Below, in pieces: positions 1-6,417 of a stretch of DNA of 9,325 bases (position 1 is the first letter of the stretch; each line of letters starts with the position of its first letter). The notes beneath the pieces were generated by a model, which was given only the letters and a program-made list of their open reading frames with translations, was not told where the DNA came from and did no database searches. The position numbers and the translations under genes are program-made. The stretch is taken from the NCBI GenBank assembly GCA_017882935.1, contig JADGOP010000063.1, positions 1-9,325 on the forward strand, given 5' to 3'. This DNA comes from Actinomycetota bacterium (GTDB lineage: Bacteria > Actinomycetota > Acidimicrobiia > Acidimicrobiales > Iamiaceae).

Positions 1-1020
1 TTCGACCTGCCACCCGAGCTCGAGGCGTCCGAGCCGCCCGAAGCGCGCGGGCTCACCCGCGACGCCGTGCGCATGCTCGTGGCCGACGGGCGCGACGGCA
101 CCCTCGTACACACCGCCTTCACGCTGCTGCCGCGGTTCCTCGAGGCCGGTGACCTCGTGGTCGTCAACACGTCCGGCACCATCCCGGCCGCAGTCGACGC
201 CGTATCCCCCGACGGCACCGCGCTCGTCGTCCACCTGTCGACGCAGCTGTCACCCGACCGCTGGGTGGTCGAGCCCCGTCGCCCGGTCGACCGGACGACC
301 GACCGGTGGGTGGGTCCCCTGCCGTCCGGTCCGCTCCGCCTGGGCGACGGCGCCTGGTTGCGCCTCGACCGCCCCTACGGCGCGGCCCGGCGCCTCTGGG
401 AGGCCACGCTCCACCTGCCGCAACCGGTGCTCACCTGGCTCGCCGTGCACGGTCGCCCCATCCGCTACGGCTACGTCGAGCGGTCGTGGCCCGTCAGCAC
501 CTACCAGAACGTCTACGTCACCGAGCCCGGCAGTGCGGAGATGCCCAGTGCGGGGCGCCCGTTCACGCCCGAGGTCATCACGCGCCTCGTCGCCAAGGGC
601 GTGGGGGTCACGCCCCTCGTGCTGCACACCGGTGTCGCCTCGCTCGAAGCCGACGAGCTGCCGTACCCCGAGCACGTGAAGGTGCCCGTGAGCACCGCCG
701 AGCGCGTGAACGCCACCCGCGCCGCCGGCCACCGCGTGGTGGCCATCGGCACCACCGTGGTGCGGGCCCTCGAGAGCGCGGCCGACGAGCAGGGCCGGGT
801 GCGGCCCTACGACGACTGGACCGACGTCGTCATCACGCCCGAGCGGGGCGTGCGCGCGGTCGACGGGCTCCTCACCGGCTGGCACGAGCCCGAGGCGTCG
901 CACCTGCTCATGCTCGAGGCCGTGGCCGGACGGGAGCTGCTGGTGCGGTCCTACCGGGCGAGCCTCGACGAGGGCTACCGCTGGCACGAGTTCGGCGACG
1001 TCCACCTCATCCTGCGCTGA
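1..1020 (+). CDS. QueA-family protein (SAM:tRNA ribosyltransferase-isomerase-like), 5' end outside window
   Basis: The reading frame is open from base 1 and ends at TGA 1018-1020. The 339 visible residues almost fill the family's usual length of about 340-350, so only a few N-terminal residues should be missing; the start is outside the window. The beginning (FDLP, then PPEARG) and the following 'GDLVVVN' segment match the QueA N-terminus. Later family landmarks are GRPIRYGY (451-474), YQNVY (502-516), PSAGRPFT (544-567), HTGVASL (625-645), GTTVVRALES (748-777) and a C-terminal WHEP...LLMLEAVAG block (880-936). Canonical QueA transfers the ribosyl part of SAM to preQ1 in tRNA to give epoxyqueuosine. 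Several signature motifs are altered here: canonical PTAGLHFT, HVGLGTF and FHLP read PSAGRPFT, HTGVASL and WHEP. I recall related proteins being common in actinobacteria, so the family call is firm but the queuosine role is doubtful. No gene symbol is given for that reason. Confidence 0.85.
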   Translation, partial: FDLPPELEASEPPEARGLTRDAVRMLVADGRDGTLVHTAFTLLPRFLEAGDLVVVNTSGTIPAAVDAVSPDGTALVVHLSTQLSPDRWVVEPRRPVDRTTDRWVGPLPSGPLRLGDGAWLRLDRPYGAARRLWEATLHLPQPVLTWLAVHGRPIRYGYVERSWPVSTYQNVYVTEPGSAEMPSAGRPFTPEVITRLVAKGVGVTPLVLHTGVASLEADELPYPEHVKVPVSTAERVNATRAAGHRVVAIGTTVVRALESAADEQGRVRPYDDWTDVVITPERGVRAVDGLLTGWHEPEASHLLMLEAVAGRELLVRSYRASLDEGYRWHEFGDVHLILR

Positions 1021-1066
1021 TCACGGGCACGTGGCCGCGACGCGCGCCCAAAACCCGAGTGGTCGA

Positions 1067-1072
1067 TAGGGT
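1067..1072 (+). promoter_or_regulatory. Candidate -10 box (TAGGGT) for fbiC, leaderless geometry
   Basis: TAGGGT fits the actinobacterial -10 consensus TANNNT. Exactly seven bases (1073-1079) separate it from the ATG at 1080. Actinobacterial transcripts usually start about seven bases after the -10 box, so transcription would begin at the A of the start codon, giving a leaderless mRNA. No -35 element is evident. The overlapping AGGG at 1068-1071, eight bases before ATG, could instead act as a ribosome binding site on a read-through transcript from the upstream gene. Confidence 0.45.
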
Positions 1073-1079
1073 GCCGACC

Positions 1080-3437
1080 ATGTTCTCCGACCTGCTCGCC
1101 ATGTCGAGCGACGAGCTGCGGGCCGAGGCACGCGCGGTGCGCGACGAGGCCCACGGTACCCGGATCACCTTCTCCCCCAAGGTGTTCGTCCCGCTCACCA
1201 TGCTGTGCCGCGACAAGTGCGGCTACTGCACCTTCGCCCAACCGCCGGCGCGGCTCGAGAACCCCTACCTGTCCCCGGAGAAGGTGCTCGCCATCGCGGT
1301 GGCCGGCGCCGAGGCGGGCTGCCACGAGGCGCTGTTCACCCTCGGCGAGCGACCCGAGGAGCGCTACCCGCTGGCGCGTCAGTGGCTCGACGAGCACGGC
1401 TACGACTCGACGGTCGCCTACCTCGCGGCCATGGCCGAGCTGGTCCGCACCGAGACCGGCCTGCTGCCGCACGCCAACGCCGGCGCGCTCCACCCCGACG
1501 AGCTCGCGGCGCTCCGCCTCGTCGCCCCCTCCCAGGGGATGATGATCGAGTCGACCAACCCCGACCTCGAGTGCCACCGCGGGAGCCCCGACAAGACGCC
1601 AGAGCGTCGCCTCGCCACCCTCGAGGCGGCCGGCGAGCTTGCCATCCCCTTCACCACCGGGCTCCTGGTGGGCATCGGCGAGTCCGACGCCGACCGGCTC
1701 GAGACCCTGCTGGCCATCGCCGCCTCGCACCGGCGCCACGGCCACGTGCAGGAGGTCATCGTCCAGAACTTCCTGCCCAAGCCCGGCACCTCGATGCACC
1801 GCAGCCCGCCGTGCCCGCCCGACGTCTACCTCGACACCATCGCCCTGGCCCGCCTCGTGCTCCCACCCGAGGTGCACCTCCAGGCCCCGCCGAACCTGTC
1901 CGACGACTTCGGCGTGCTCCTCGACAGCGGGATCGACGACTGGGGCGGCGTCTCCCCCGTCACCGCCGACCACGTGAACCCCGAGCGGCCCTGGCCCCAC
2001 CGCGAGCGGCTCCGCGAGGCCACCGAGGCCCGTGGGCTCACGCTGGCACCCCGGCTCACCATCTACCCCGAGCACGCGCTGGCGCCCGCCCGTTGGATCG
2101 ACGCCGGCCTGCACTTCGCGGTGCTCGACCGCTCCGACGCCGAGGGCCTCGGGCGCGACGACCCGGGCTCCTACTTCCCCGAGCAGATCGCCGCGGCGAT
2201 CGAGGCCGGCACCGGCGCGGAGGTGGTGCAGATCGGCCGGCGCAACACCGCGTGGTACTCCGGTGCCGCGGTCGAGCCCACGCGGCTCGTTCCGGGCAGC
2301 CCCAAGGCCGGGGGTCGCGTCGGTGAGGTGCTCGCCGGCGTGCTCGCGGGCCAGGAGGTCGACGAAGACGAGATCGTCACGCTCTTCGGCGCCCGCGGCC
2401 CCGAGGTGGCCGCCGTCGCCGAGGTGGCCGACGACCTGCGCCGCCGCACCGTCGGCGACGTGGTCACCTGGGTCCACAACCGCAACATCAACTACACGAA
2501 CGTCTGCACCTTCAAGTGCAAGTTCTGCGGCTTCTCGAAGGGCCCGCTCTCGCTCAACCTGCGTGGCACGCCGTACCTGCTCACCCTCGACGACATCGCC
2601 GAGCGCAGCCGCGAGGCCGCCGAGCTGGGCGCCACCGAGGTGTGCCTCCAGGGCGGCATCCACCCCAAGTTCGACGGCAACTACTACGTCGACGTCACCC
2701 GGGCCGTGAAGGCCGCGGTGCCCGACATGCACATCCACGGGTTCACCGCGCTCGAGGTCACCGAGGGGGCCAAGCGCCTCGACGAGCCGCTGGTCGACTA
2801 CCTCACCCGCATGCGCGACGCGGGCCTGCGCACGCTTCCCGGCACCGCCGCCGAGATCCTCGACGACGAGGTCCGGGCCATCCTCTGCCCCGACAAGATC
2901 AACACCGAGGAGTGGCTCGAGGCGCACCGCACCGCGCACGCCGTCGGCCTCCGGTCGAACGTCACGATCATGTACGGCGCGGTCGAGCAGCCCCGCCACT
3001 GGGCCCGCCACATGGTCCGCACCCGCGCCCTCCAGCGCGAGACGGGCGGCTTCACCGAGTTCGTGCCGCTGCCGTTCGTGCACATGGCCACCCCGATCTA
3101 CCTCCAGCACAGGGCCCGGCGCGGCCCCACCTTCCGGGAGACCGTCCTGATGCACGCCGTCGGCCGCATCGCGTACCGCGGCGCCATCGACAACATCCAG
3201 GTGTCCTGGGTGAAGAACGGCATCGACGGCGCCCGTCAGCTCCTCCAGGCCGGGGTGAACGACCTCGGCGGCACCCTGATGGACGAGAACATCTCCCGCG
3301 CCGCGGGGGCCAGCCACGGTCAGGCCATGGACGAGTCGTCGTTCCGGCTCGTCGTCGAGCCCCTCGGTCGCCCGCTCGAGCAGCGCACCACGCTCTACGG
3401 GCGGGTCGATCCCCAGACCGCAGGCGTCACCGCCTGA
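1080..3437 (+). CDS. fbiC: FbiC, fused 7,8-didemethyl-8-hydroxy-5-deazariboflavin (F0) synthase
   Basis: FbiC is a two-domain radical SAM enzyme that makes F0, the deazaflavin core of cofactor F420, from tyrosine and 5-amino-6-ribitylamino-uracil. The 785-residue protein has two CX3CX2C [4Fe-4S]/SAM motifs: CRDKCGYC at residues 43-50 (CofG half) and CTFKCKFC at 476-483 (CofH half). The CofG half also contains EALFTLGERPE, TTGLLVGIGE, VQEVIVQNF, QAPPNL and DDWGGVSP-VTADHVNPERPWP, typical of the family. The CofH half has CLQGGIHP, LPGTAAEIL and a C-terminal ASHGQ-MDESSFR block. ATG 1080 is chosen because residue 1 falls shortly before the conserved KVF-PLT-LCRD region and because starts further upstream would overlap the previous gene. 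An in-frame GTG at 1071 is possible. The M. tuberculosis protein is about 70 residues longer, mostly at the N-terminus, so this is a short-N-terminus form. It lies 59 bases after the QueA-like gene. Function is near certain; the exact start is less so. Confidence 0.97.
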   Translation: MFSDLLAMSSDELRAEARAVRDEAHGTRITFSPKVFVPLTMLCRDKCGYCTFAQPPARLENPYLSPEKVLAIAVAGAEAGCHEALFTLGERPEERYPLARQWLDEHGYDSTVAYLAAMAELVRTETGLLPHANAGALHPDELAALRLVAPSQGMMIESTNPDLECHRGSPDKTPERRLATLEAAGELAIPFTTGLLVGIGESDADRLETLLAIAASHRRHGHVQEVIVQNFLPKPGTSMHRSPPCPPDVYLDTIALARLVLPPEVHLQAPPNLSDDFGVLLDSGIDDWGGVSPVTADHVNPERPWPHRERLREATEARGLTLAPRLTIYPEHALAPARWIDAGLHFAVLDRSDAEGLGRDDPGSYFPEQIAAAIEAGTGAEVVQIGRRNTAWYSGAAVEPTRLVPGSPKAGGRVGEVLAGVLAGQEVDEDEIVTLFGARGPEVAAVAEVADDLRRRTVGDVVTWVHNRNINYTNVCTFKCKFCGFSKGPLSLNLRGTPYLLTLDDIAERSREAAELGATEVCLQGGIHPKFDGNYYVDVTRAVKAAVPDMHIHGFTALEVTEGAKRLDEPLVDYLTRMRDAGLRTLPGTAAEILDDEVRAILCPDKINTEEWLEAHRTAHAVGLRSNVTIMYGAVEQPRHWARHMVRTRALQRETGGFTEFVPLPFVHMATPIYLQHRARRGPTFRETVLMHAVGRIAYRGAIDNIQVSWVKNGIDGARQLLQAGVNDLGGTLMDENISRAAGASHGQAMDESSFRLVVEPLGRPLEQRTTLYGRVDPQTAGVTA
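3421..3436. other. Small hairpin over the fbiC stop codon
   Basis: CAGGCG (3421-3426) and CGCCTG (3431-3436) form a perfect 6-bp stem with a TCAC loop, overlapping the last codons and stop of fbiC. There is no following T-tract, so a strong intrinsic terminator is not supported. It could weakly attenuate read-through into the next gene or slow 3' decay. GC-rich DNA gives such stems often by chance. Confidence 0.25.
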
Positions 3438-3458
3438 ACCGCGGGTGCCGGCGTGCCG

Positions 3459-3470
3459 TCACGCGCGTGA
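3459..3470. promoter_or_regulatory. 12-bp perfect palindrome in the fbiC-LOG spacer
   Basis: TCACGCGCGTGA is a perfect 12-bp palindrome 54 bases before the LOG-family start, in the only non-coding position available for an operator of that gene. The symmetry would suit a dimeric repressor. No -10-like box is visible in this spacer, which contains no TA dinucleotide at all. A few 12-bp palindromes are expected by chance in a window of this size, so the assignment is weak. Confidence 0.2.
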
Positions 3471-3524
3471 ACTCTCGGCCATGAGCCCGATCGCCTGCGC
3501 CGGCCGCGCGAGGCTCGCAGCGAG

Positions 3525-4589
3525 ATGACACCTGCACGGCGCGACGCCACCACCGGAAACCCCGACCTCGACGAGGCCCTCCGGGCCGTGCTCGACCTGG
3601 CGAACCCAACGGACGACCGCGACCTGCTGCTCGACATCCTCGTGTCGGCCACGCGGCTCGCCACCGACGACACCGACCGGCTCGACCTCAAGATCACCGC
3701 CGCGACACTGCGGGAGATGCGCGCCGCCTTCCGGGCGTTCGCGCCCTACCGCGACGTCCCGAAGATCACCATGTTCGGTTCCGCGCGCACCCGGCACGAC
3801 GACCCGCTCTACGCGCAGGCCCGCGACCTGGCGCACCAGCTCGCGTCGCACGGGTGGATGGTCGTGACCGGCGCGGGCCCCGGCATCATGCAGGCCGGGA
3901 TGGAGGGCGCCGGGCGGGCCAGCTCGTTCGGCGTGAGCATCCGGCTGCCCTTCGAGACCAACGCCAACGCCATCATCTCGGGCGACCCGAAGCTGGTGTC
4001 GATGAAGTACTTCTTCACCCGCAAGCTGATGCTCATGAAGGAGTCGGCCGGCTTCGTCGCCCTGCCCGGCGGGTTCGGCACGCTCGACGAGACCTTCGAG
4101 CTGCTCACGCTGCAGCAGACCGGCAAGGCCGTCCCCGCGCCCATCGTGCTGCTCGACGTCCCGGGTGGCACCTACTGGCACGCCATGATGCACCTGCTGC
4201 GCACCGAGGTGGAGACGATGGGGCTCATCTCGCCGGGCGACCTCGACCTGGTGCGGGTCACCGACGACGCCACCGAGGCGACCCGCTCGTTGCTCGGCTT
4301 CTTCCGCAACTACCACTCCATCCGCTGGGTGGGGAGCCGGCTGGTGCTGCGGCTGAAGGCCCCGCCGACCGACGCCGAGGTGCAGGAGCTCAACGACCGC
4401 TTCGGCGACCTGTGCACCGACGCCGGCCGCATCGAGCGCACCACCGCCCTCCCCGACGAGGTCGCAACCGACGACGTGGTCGACCTGCCCCGCCTCGTCA
4501 TGCCCTTCGACATCTTCCGCACCTCGGAGCTGCACCGGCTCATCGGCGGCCTCAACGCCCTGCCGAGCGCCCCGCCCCCCATCGTCTGA
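3525..4589 (+). CDS. LOG-family Rossmann-fold protein (nucleoside monophosphate phosphoribohydrolase-like), long form
   Basis: The 354-residue protein carries the LOG (formerly 'lysine decarboxylase-like') core at about residues 80-260. It includes FGSAR (84-88), GAGPGIM (116-122), the invariant R166-K167 and PGGFGTLDE (181-189), the PGGxGTxxE nucleotide-binding and catalytic motif. LOG enzymes hydrolyse the N-glycosidic bond of nucleoside 5'-monophosphates, releasing the base and ribose 5-phosphate; plant members activate cytokinins. Typical LOG proteins are about 180-200 residues. This one adds about 80 N-terminal residues and about 90 C-terminal ones, with conserved-looking LPRLVMPFDIF near 321-331, an architecture I recognise from bacterial long LOG proteins. 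ATG 3525 is the first usual start after an in-frame stop at 3468-3470. A GAGG at 3510-3513 lies 11 bases upstream. No promoter box is seen, so co-transcription with fbiC is likely. The substrate is unknown; in bacteria nucleotide salvage or clean-up is more likely than hormone production. Confidence 0.85.
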   Translation: MTPARRDATTGNPDLDEALRAVLDLANPTDDRDLLLDILVSATRLATDDTDRLDLKITAATLREMRAAFRAFAPYRDVPKITMFGSARTRHDDPLYAQARDLAHQLASHGWMVVTGAGPGIMQAGMEGAGRASSFGVSIRLPFETNANAIISGDPKLVSMKYFFTRKLMLMKESAGFVALPGGFGTLDETFELLTLQQTGKAVPAPIVLLDVPGGTYWHAMMHLLRTEVETMGLISPGDLDLVRVTDDATEATRSLLGFFRNYHSIRWVGSRLVLRLKAPPTDAEVQELNDRFGDLCTDAGRIERTTALPDEVATDDVVDLPRLVMPFDIFRTSELHRLIGGLNALPSAPPPIV

Positions 4590-4623
4590 CGGCCCGATCC
4601 CCGCCGCCACGCCCGCCATACCT

Positions 4624-4679
4624 CGCGCTTTGGATGGGAATCGGCGTGCTGGGGCACGCCGATTCCCACCCAGAACGCG
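4624..4679. terminator. Long hairpin between convergent genes, probable bidirectional terminator
   Basis: TGGGAATCGGCGTGC (4635-4649) and GCACGCCGATTCCCA (4654-4668) are perfectly complementary over 15 bp with a TGGG loop. After one A/C mismatch, pairing continues with TGG/CCA, then a T-G wobble and a T-A pair, one more mismatch, and CGCG/CGCG. The whole structure has 26-nt arms from 4624 to 4679. It lies 34 bases after the LOG stop and 27 bases before the 3' end of the convergent - strand gene, the expected place for a shared terminator. There is no T-tract on either side. That fits the U-less hairpin terminators described in actinobacteria, but a dispersed palindromic repeat is an alternative. 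Confidence 0.7.
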
Positions 4680-4706
4680 GAAGGTCGGGGCGGGGTTGGT
4701 GGAGGG

Positions 4707-4901
4707 TCAGTCGTCGAGGAGGTGCATGGCCTTCTCGACGGCGGTGCGGGCGCGGGTGAGGCGCCGCTCCTCGTCGGGGCGGCCGGTCGCGCCGGCCTCG
4801 ATGGCCTCGCGCAGGGCCAGCATCGCCCGGTCGGCCAGCTCCTCGGCGATGCCCGCCAACCGCTCGCGCAGGTCCTCGTTCGATCGGGTCATGCCCTGCA
4901 T
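4707..4901 (-). CDS. Small conserved-looking hypothetical protein, helical and charged
   Basis: This 64-residue frame on the minus strand ends at TGA (complement of 4707-4709). It has a biased, amphipathic composition: an Asp/Glu/Leu/Arg/Ala-rich segment beginning NEDLRERLAGIAEELADRAM, then a Gly-rich turn, then DEERRLTRARTAVEKAMHLL. This suggests two helices forming a helical hairpin or short coiled coil. It has no signal peptide, membrane segment or cysteine. Of the two in-frame ATGs, 4901 gives the longest form, while 4892 gives a 61-residue protein starting MTRSNEDL, which looks equally natural. Neither has a convincing ribosome binding site. The gene is convergent with the LOG gene, separated by the long hairpin, and divergent from the M20 peptidase across 58 bases. 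I think I have seen similar short proteins in other actinobacteria but know no function. It is kept as real because of its composition, its placement, and a hairpin terminator that makes sense only with a gene here. Confidence 0.65.
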   Translation of the reverse strand: MQGMTRSNEDLRERLAGIAEELADRAMLALREAIEAGATGRPDEERRLTRARTAVEKAMHLLDD

Positions 4902-4946
4902 GGTTGCAGACGGGGCCGGGGGTCACGACCGCTGCCGAACGACCGC

Positions 4947-4952
4947 TACCCT
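4947..4952 (+). promoter_or_regulatory. Candidate -10 box (TACCCT) for the M20 peptidase, leaderless geometry
   Basis: TACCCT fits TANNNT, and seven bases (4953-4959) separate it from the GTG at 4960. This is the same spacing as the TAGGGT box before fbiC and would place the transcription start on the start codon. No Shine-Dalgarno sequence precedes the GTG, which also favours a leaderless transcript. No clear -35 is seen. The 58-base spacer is shared with the divergent small gene, for which I find no comparable box. Confidence 0.5.
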
Positions 4953-4959
4953 CCAACCG

Positions 4960-6375
4960 GTGACCCCACCCCTCCGCCTCGACGACTACGTCGAGCGCCA
5001 GCGCGAGCGCATCGTCGGCGAGCTGCTCGAGTGGCTCCGGATCCCGTCGGTGTCAGCCGACCCCGCGCACGCCGTCGACGTCCGCAACTCGGCCGAGTTC
5101 GCCGCCGACCTGCTGCGCCACGCCGGCTTCGACCACGTCGCGCTGATCGACACCCCGGGCGCCCCGAGCGTCTACGCCGACTGGCTGCACGCGGGGCCCG
5201 ACGCACCCACGGTGCTCGTCTACGGCCACCACGACGTGCAACCGGTCGACCCCATCGACGCCTGGCGCTCGCCGCCCTTCGAGCCGGTCATCGTCGACGG
5301 TGAGTGCCTGGCGCGGGGCGCAATCGACGACAAGGGCCAGGTGCTCTACGAGATCGAGGCGGCCCGGGGCCTGCTCGAGACCGAGGGCCGGCTGCCGGTC
5401 AACCTCAAGTTCCTCATCGAGGGCGAGGAGGAGGTCGGCAGCCCCAACTTCGAGGACCTGCTCGCCCGCCACCACGCGCTCCTCGCGTGCGACGCCATCG
5501 TCGTGTCCGACACCGGCATGCTGGCGGTCGACGTGCCGAGCACCGACGTGGCCATGCGCGGGCTCGTGGCGTTCACGGTCCGGCTCACGTCGGCCACCAC
5601 CGACCTGCACTCGGGGCTCTTCGGCGGTGCGGTGCCCAACCCCCTGCACCACCTCGCGGCCATCGTCGCCGCGCTGCACGACGACACCGGCAGCGTGGCG
5701 CTGCCGGGCTTCTACGACGCGGTCCGCCCGCTCGCGCCCCACGAGCTCGAGTCGCTCGCCGCACAGCCCTTCGACGAGGACGCCTTCATGCAGAACGCGG
5801 GCGTGGAGCGCCTCGAGGGCGAGCACCAGCGCACCACCCTCGAGCGCATCGGCTCGCGTCCCACGGCCGAGGTCGTGGGCCTGCACGGCGGCTACACGGG
5901 CGAGGGCGTCAAGACCATCGTGCCCGCCTGGGCGGAGGCCAAGATCAGCTTCCGCCTCGTCGCCGACCAGCACCCCGACGCCATCAGCGAGCTGTTCCAG
6001 GCCTGGGTGCGGCGACGCGTGCCGCAGGGCATCCGCGTCGACATCGAGCCCCACGGCGGCGTGGCGCCGGCCCGCACGCCCACCGACCACTGGTCGTTCG
6101 GCGCGCTCACCCGGGCCATCGAGCGGGTGTGGGGCGCGCCCCCGCTGCTCACCCGCGTCGGCGGCAGCGGGCCCGAGGAGGCGCTCGGACGGGTGCTCGG
6201 CGCGCCGGTGCTCTTCCTGGGGGTCGGACTGCCCGACGACCGCATCCATGCCCCCAACGAGCGCATGGTCATGGCGCAGTTCTGGCGCGGCCTGCTCGCC
6301 GCGGGTGAGCTGTGGGCCGAGATGGCGGCCGCCAACCCGCGCGCCTGGCACGCCCCGACCACCGCCGAGCCATGA
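4960..6375 (+). CDS. M20-family metallopeptidase (dipeptidase, CNDP/carboxypeptidase G2-like)
   Basis: This is a zinc-dependent, probably cytosolic dipeptidase of 471 residues, a normal length for the family. The metal-site pattern is intact: GHHDVQP with H90 and D92; AIDDKGQ with the bridging aspartate at D123 or D124; EGEEEVGS with catalytic E157 and metal ligand E158; VSDTGM with D184; and a C-terminal HAPNER with H430. TTDLHSGLFGG with H217 lies at the start of the lid/dimerisation domain. LHSG followed by P-N-P-L is characteristic of the carnosine dipeptidase-like branch rather than of DapE or ArgE. GTG 4960 is chosen because homology begins at once (LDDYVERQRERIVGELLEWL) and a -10-like box sits seven bases before it. 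The open frame extends further upstream but would run through the divergent small gene and the long hairpin. There is no signal peptide. It is followed 42 bases later by the cysteine-rich gene, probably in the same transcript. The peptide substrate cannot be read from sequence. Confidence 0.93.
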   Translation: MTPPLRLDDYVERQRERIVGELLEWLRIPSVSADPAHAVDVRNSAEFAADLLRHAGFDHVALIDTPGAPSVYADWLHAGPDAPTVLVYGHHDVQPVDPIDAWRSPPFEPVIVDGECLARGAIDDKGQVLYEIEAARGLLETEGRLPVNLKFLIEGEEEVGSPNFEDLLARHHALLACDAIVVSDTGMLAVDVPSTDVAMRGLVAFTVRLTSATTDLHSGLFGGAVPNPLHHLAAIVAALHDDTGSVALPGFYDAVRPLAPHELESLAAQPFDEDAFMQNAGVERLEGEHQRTTLERIGSRPTAEVVGLHGGYTGEGVKTIVPAWAEAKISFRLVADQHPDAISELFQAWVRRRVPQGIRVDIEPHGGVAPARTPTDHWSFGALTRAIERVWGAPPLLTRVGGSGPEEALGRVLGAPVLFLGVGLPDDRIHAPNERMVMAQFWRGLLAAGELWAEMAAANPRAWHAPTTAEP

Positions 6376-6417
6376 CCCCGTCCTCCGCCGATGCGGCCCC
6401 CTCCCGAGAGACCACAC

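Noticed and set aside
306..1079. Extension of the fbiC frame upstream into the QueA-like gene
   Set aside because: The extension is Arg/Pro/Ala-rich, as expected of an out-of-frame shadow, and does not resemble FbiC N-termini. The QueA frame is clearly the coding one here.
975..3317. 780-residue open frame on the minus strand opposite fbiC
   Set aside because: Very GC-rich genes leave long antisense frames open. Its composition (runs of Gly, Val, Leu, Glu, His, Asp) mirrors the fbiC codons, and it shows no domain motif.
4893..4916. Short inverted repeat (CTGCA/TGCAG, flanked by GCCC/GGGC) over the small gene's start
   Set aside because: The 5-bp stem and uneven outer pairing are within chance expectation, and there is no supporting context for a regulatory RNA.
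4630..4959. Extension of the M20 peptidase frame upstream of GTG 4960
   Set aside because: It would translate through the long hairpin and the divergent small gene, is Arg/Ser-rich, and lies outside the family's N-terminal homology.
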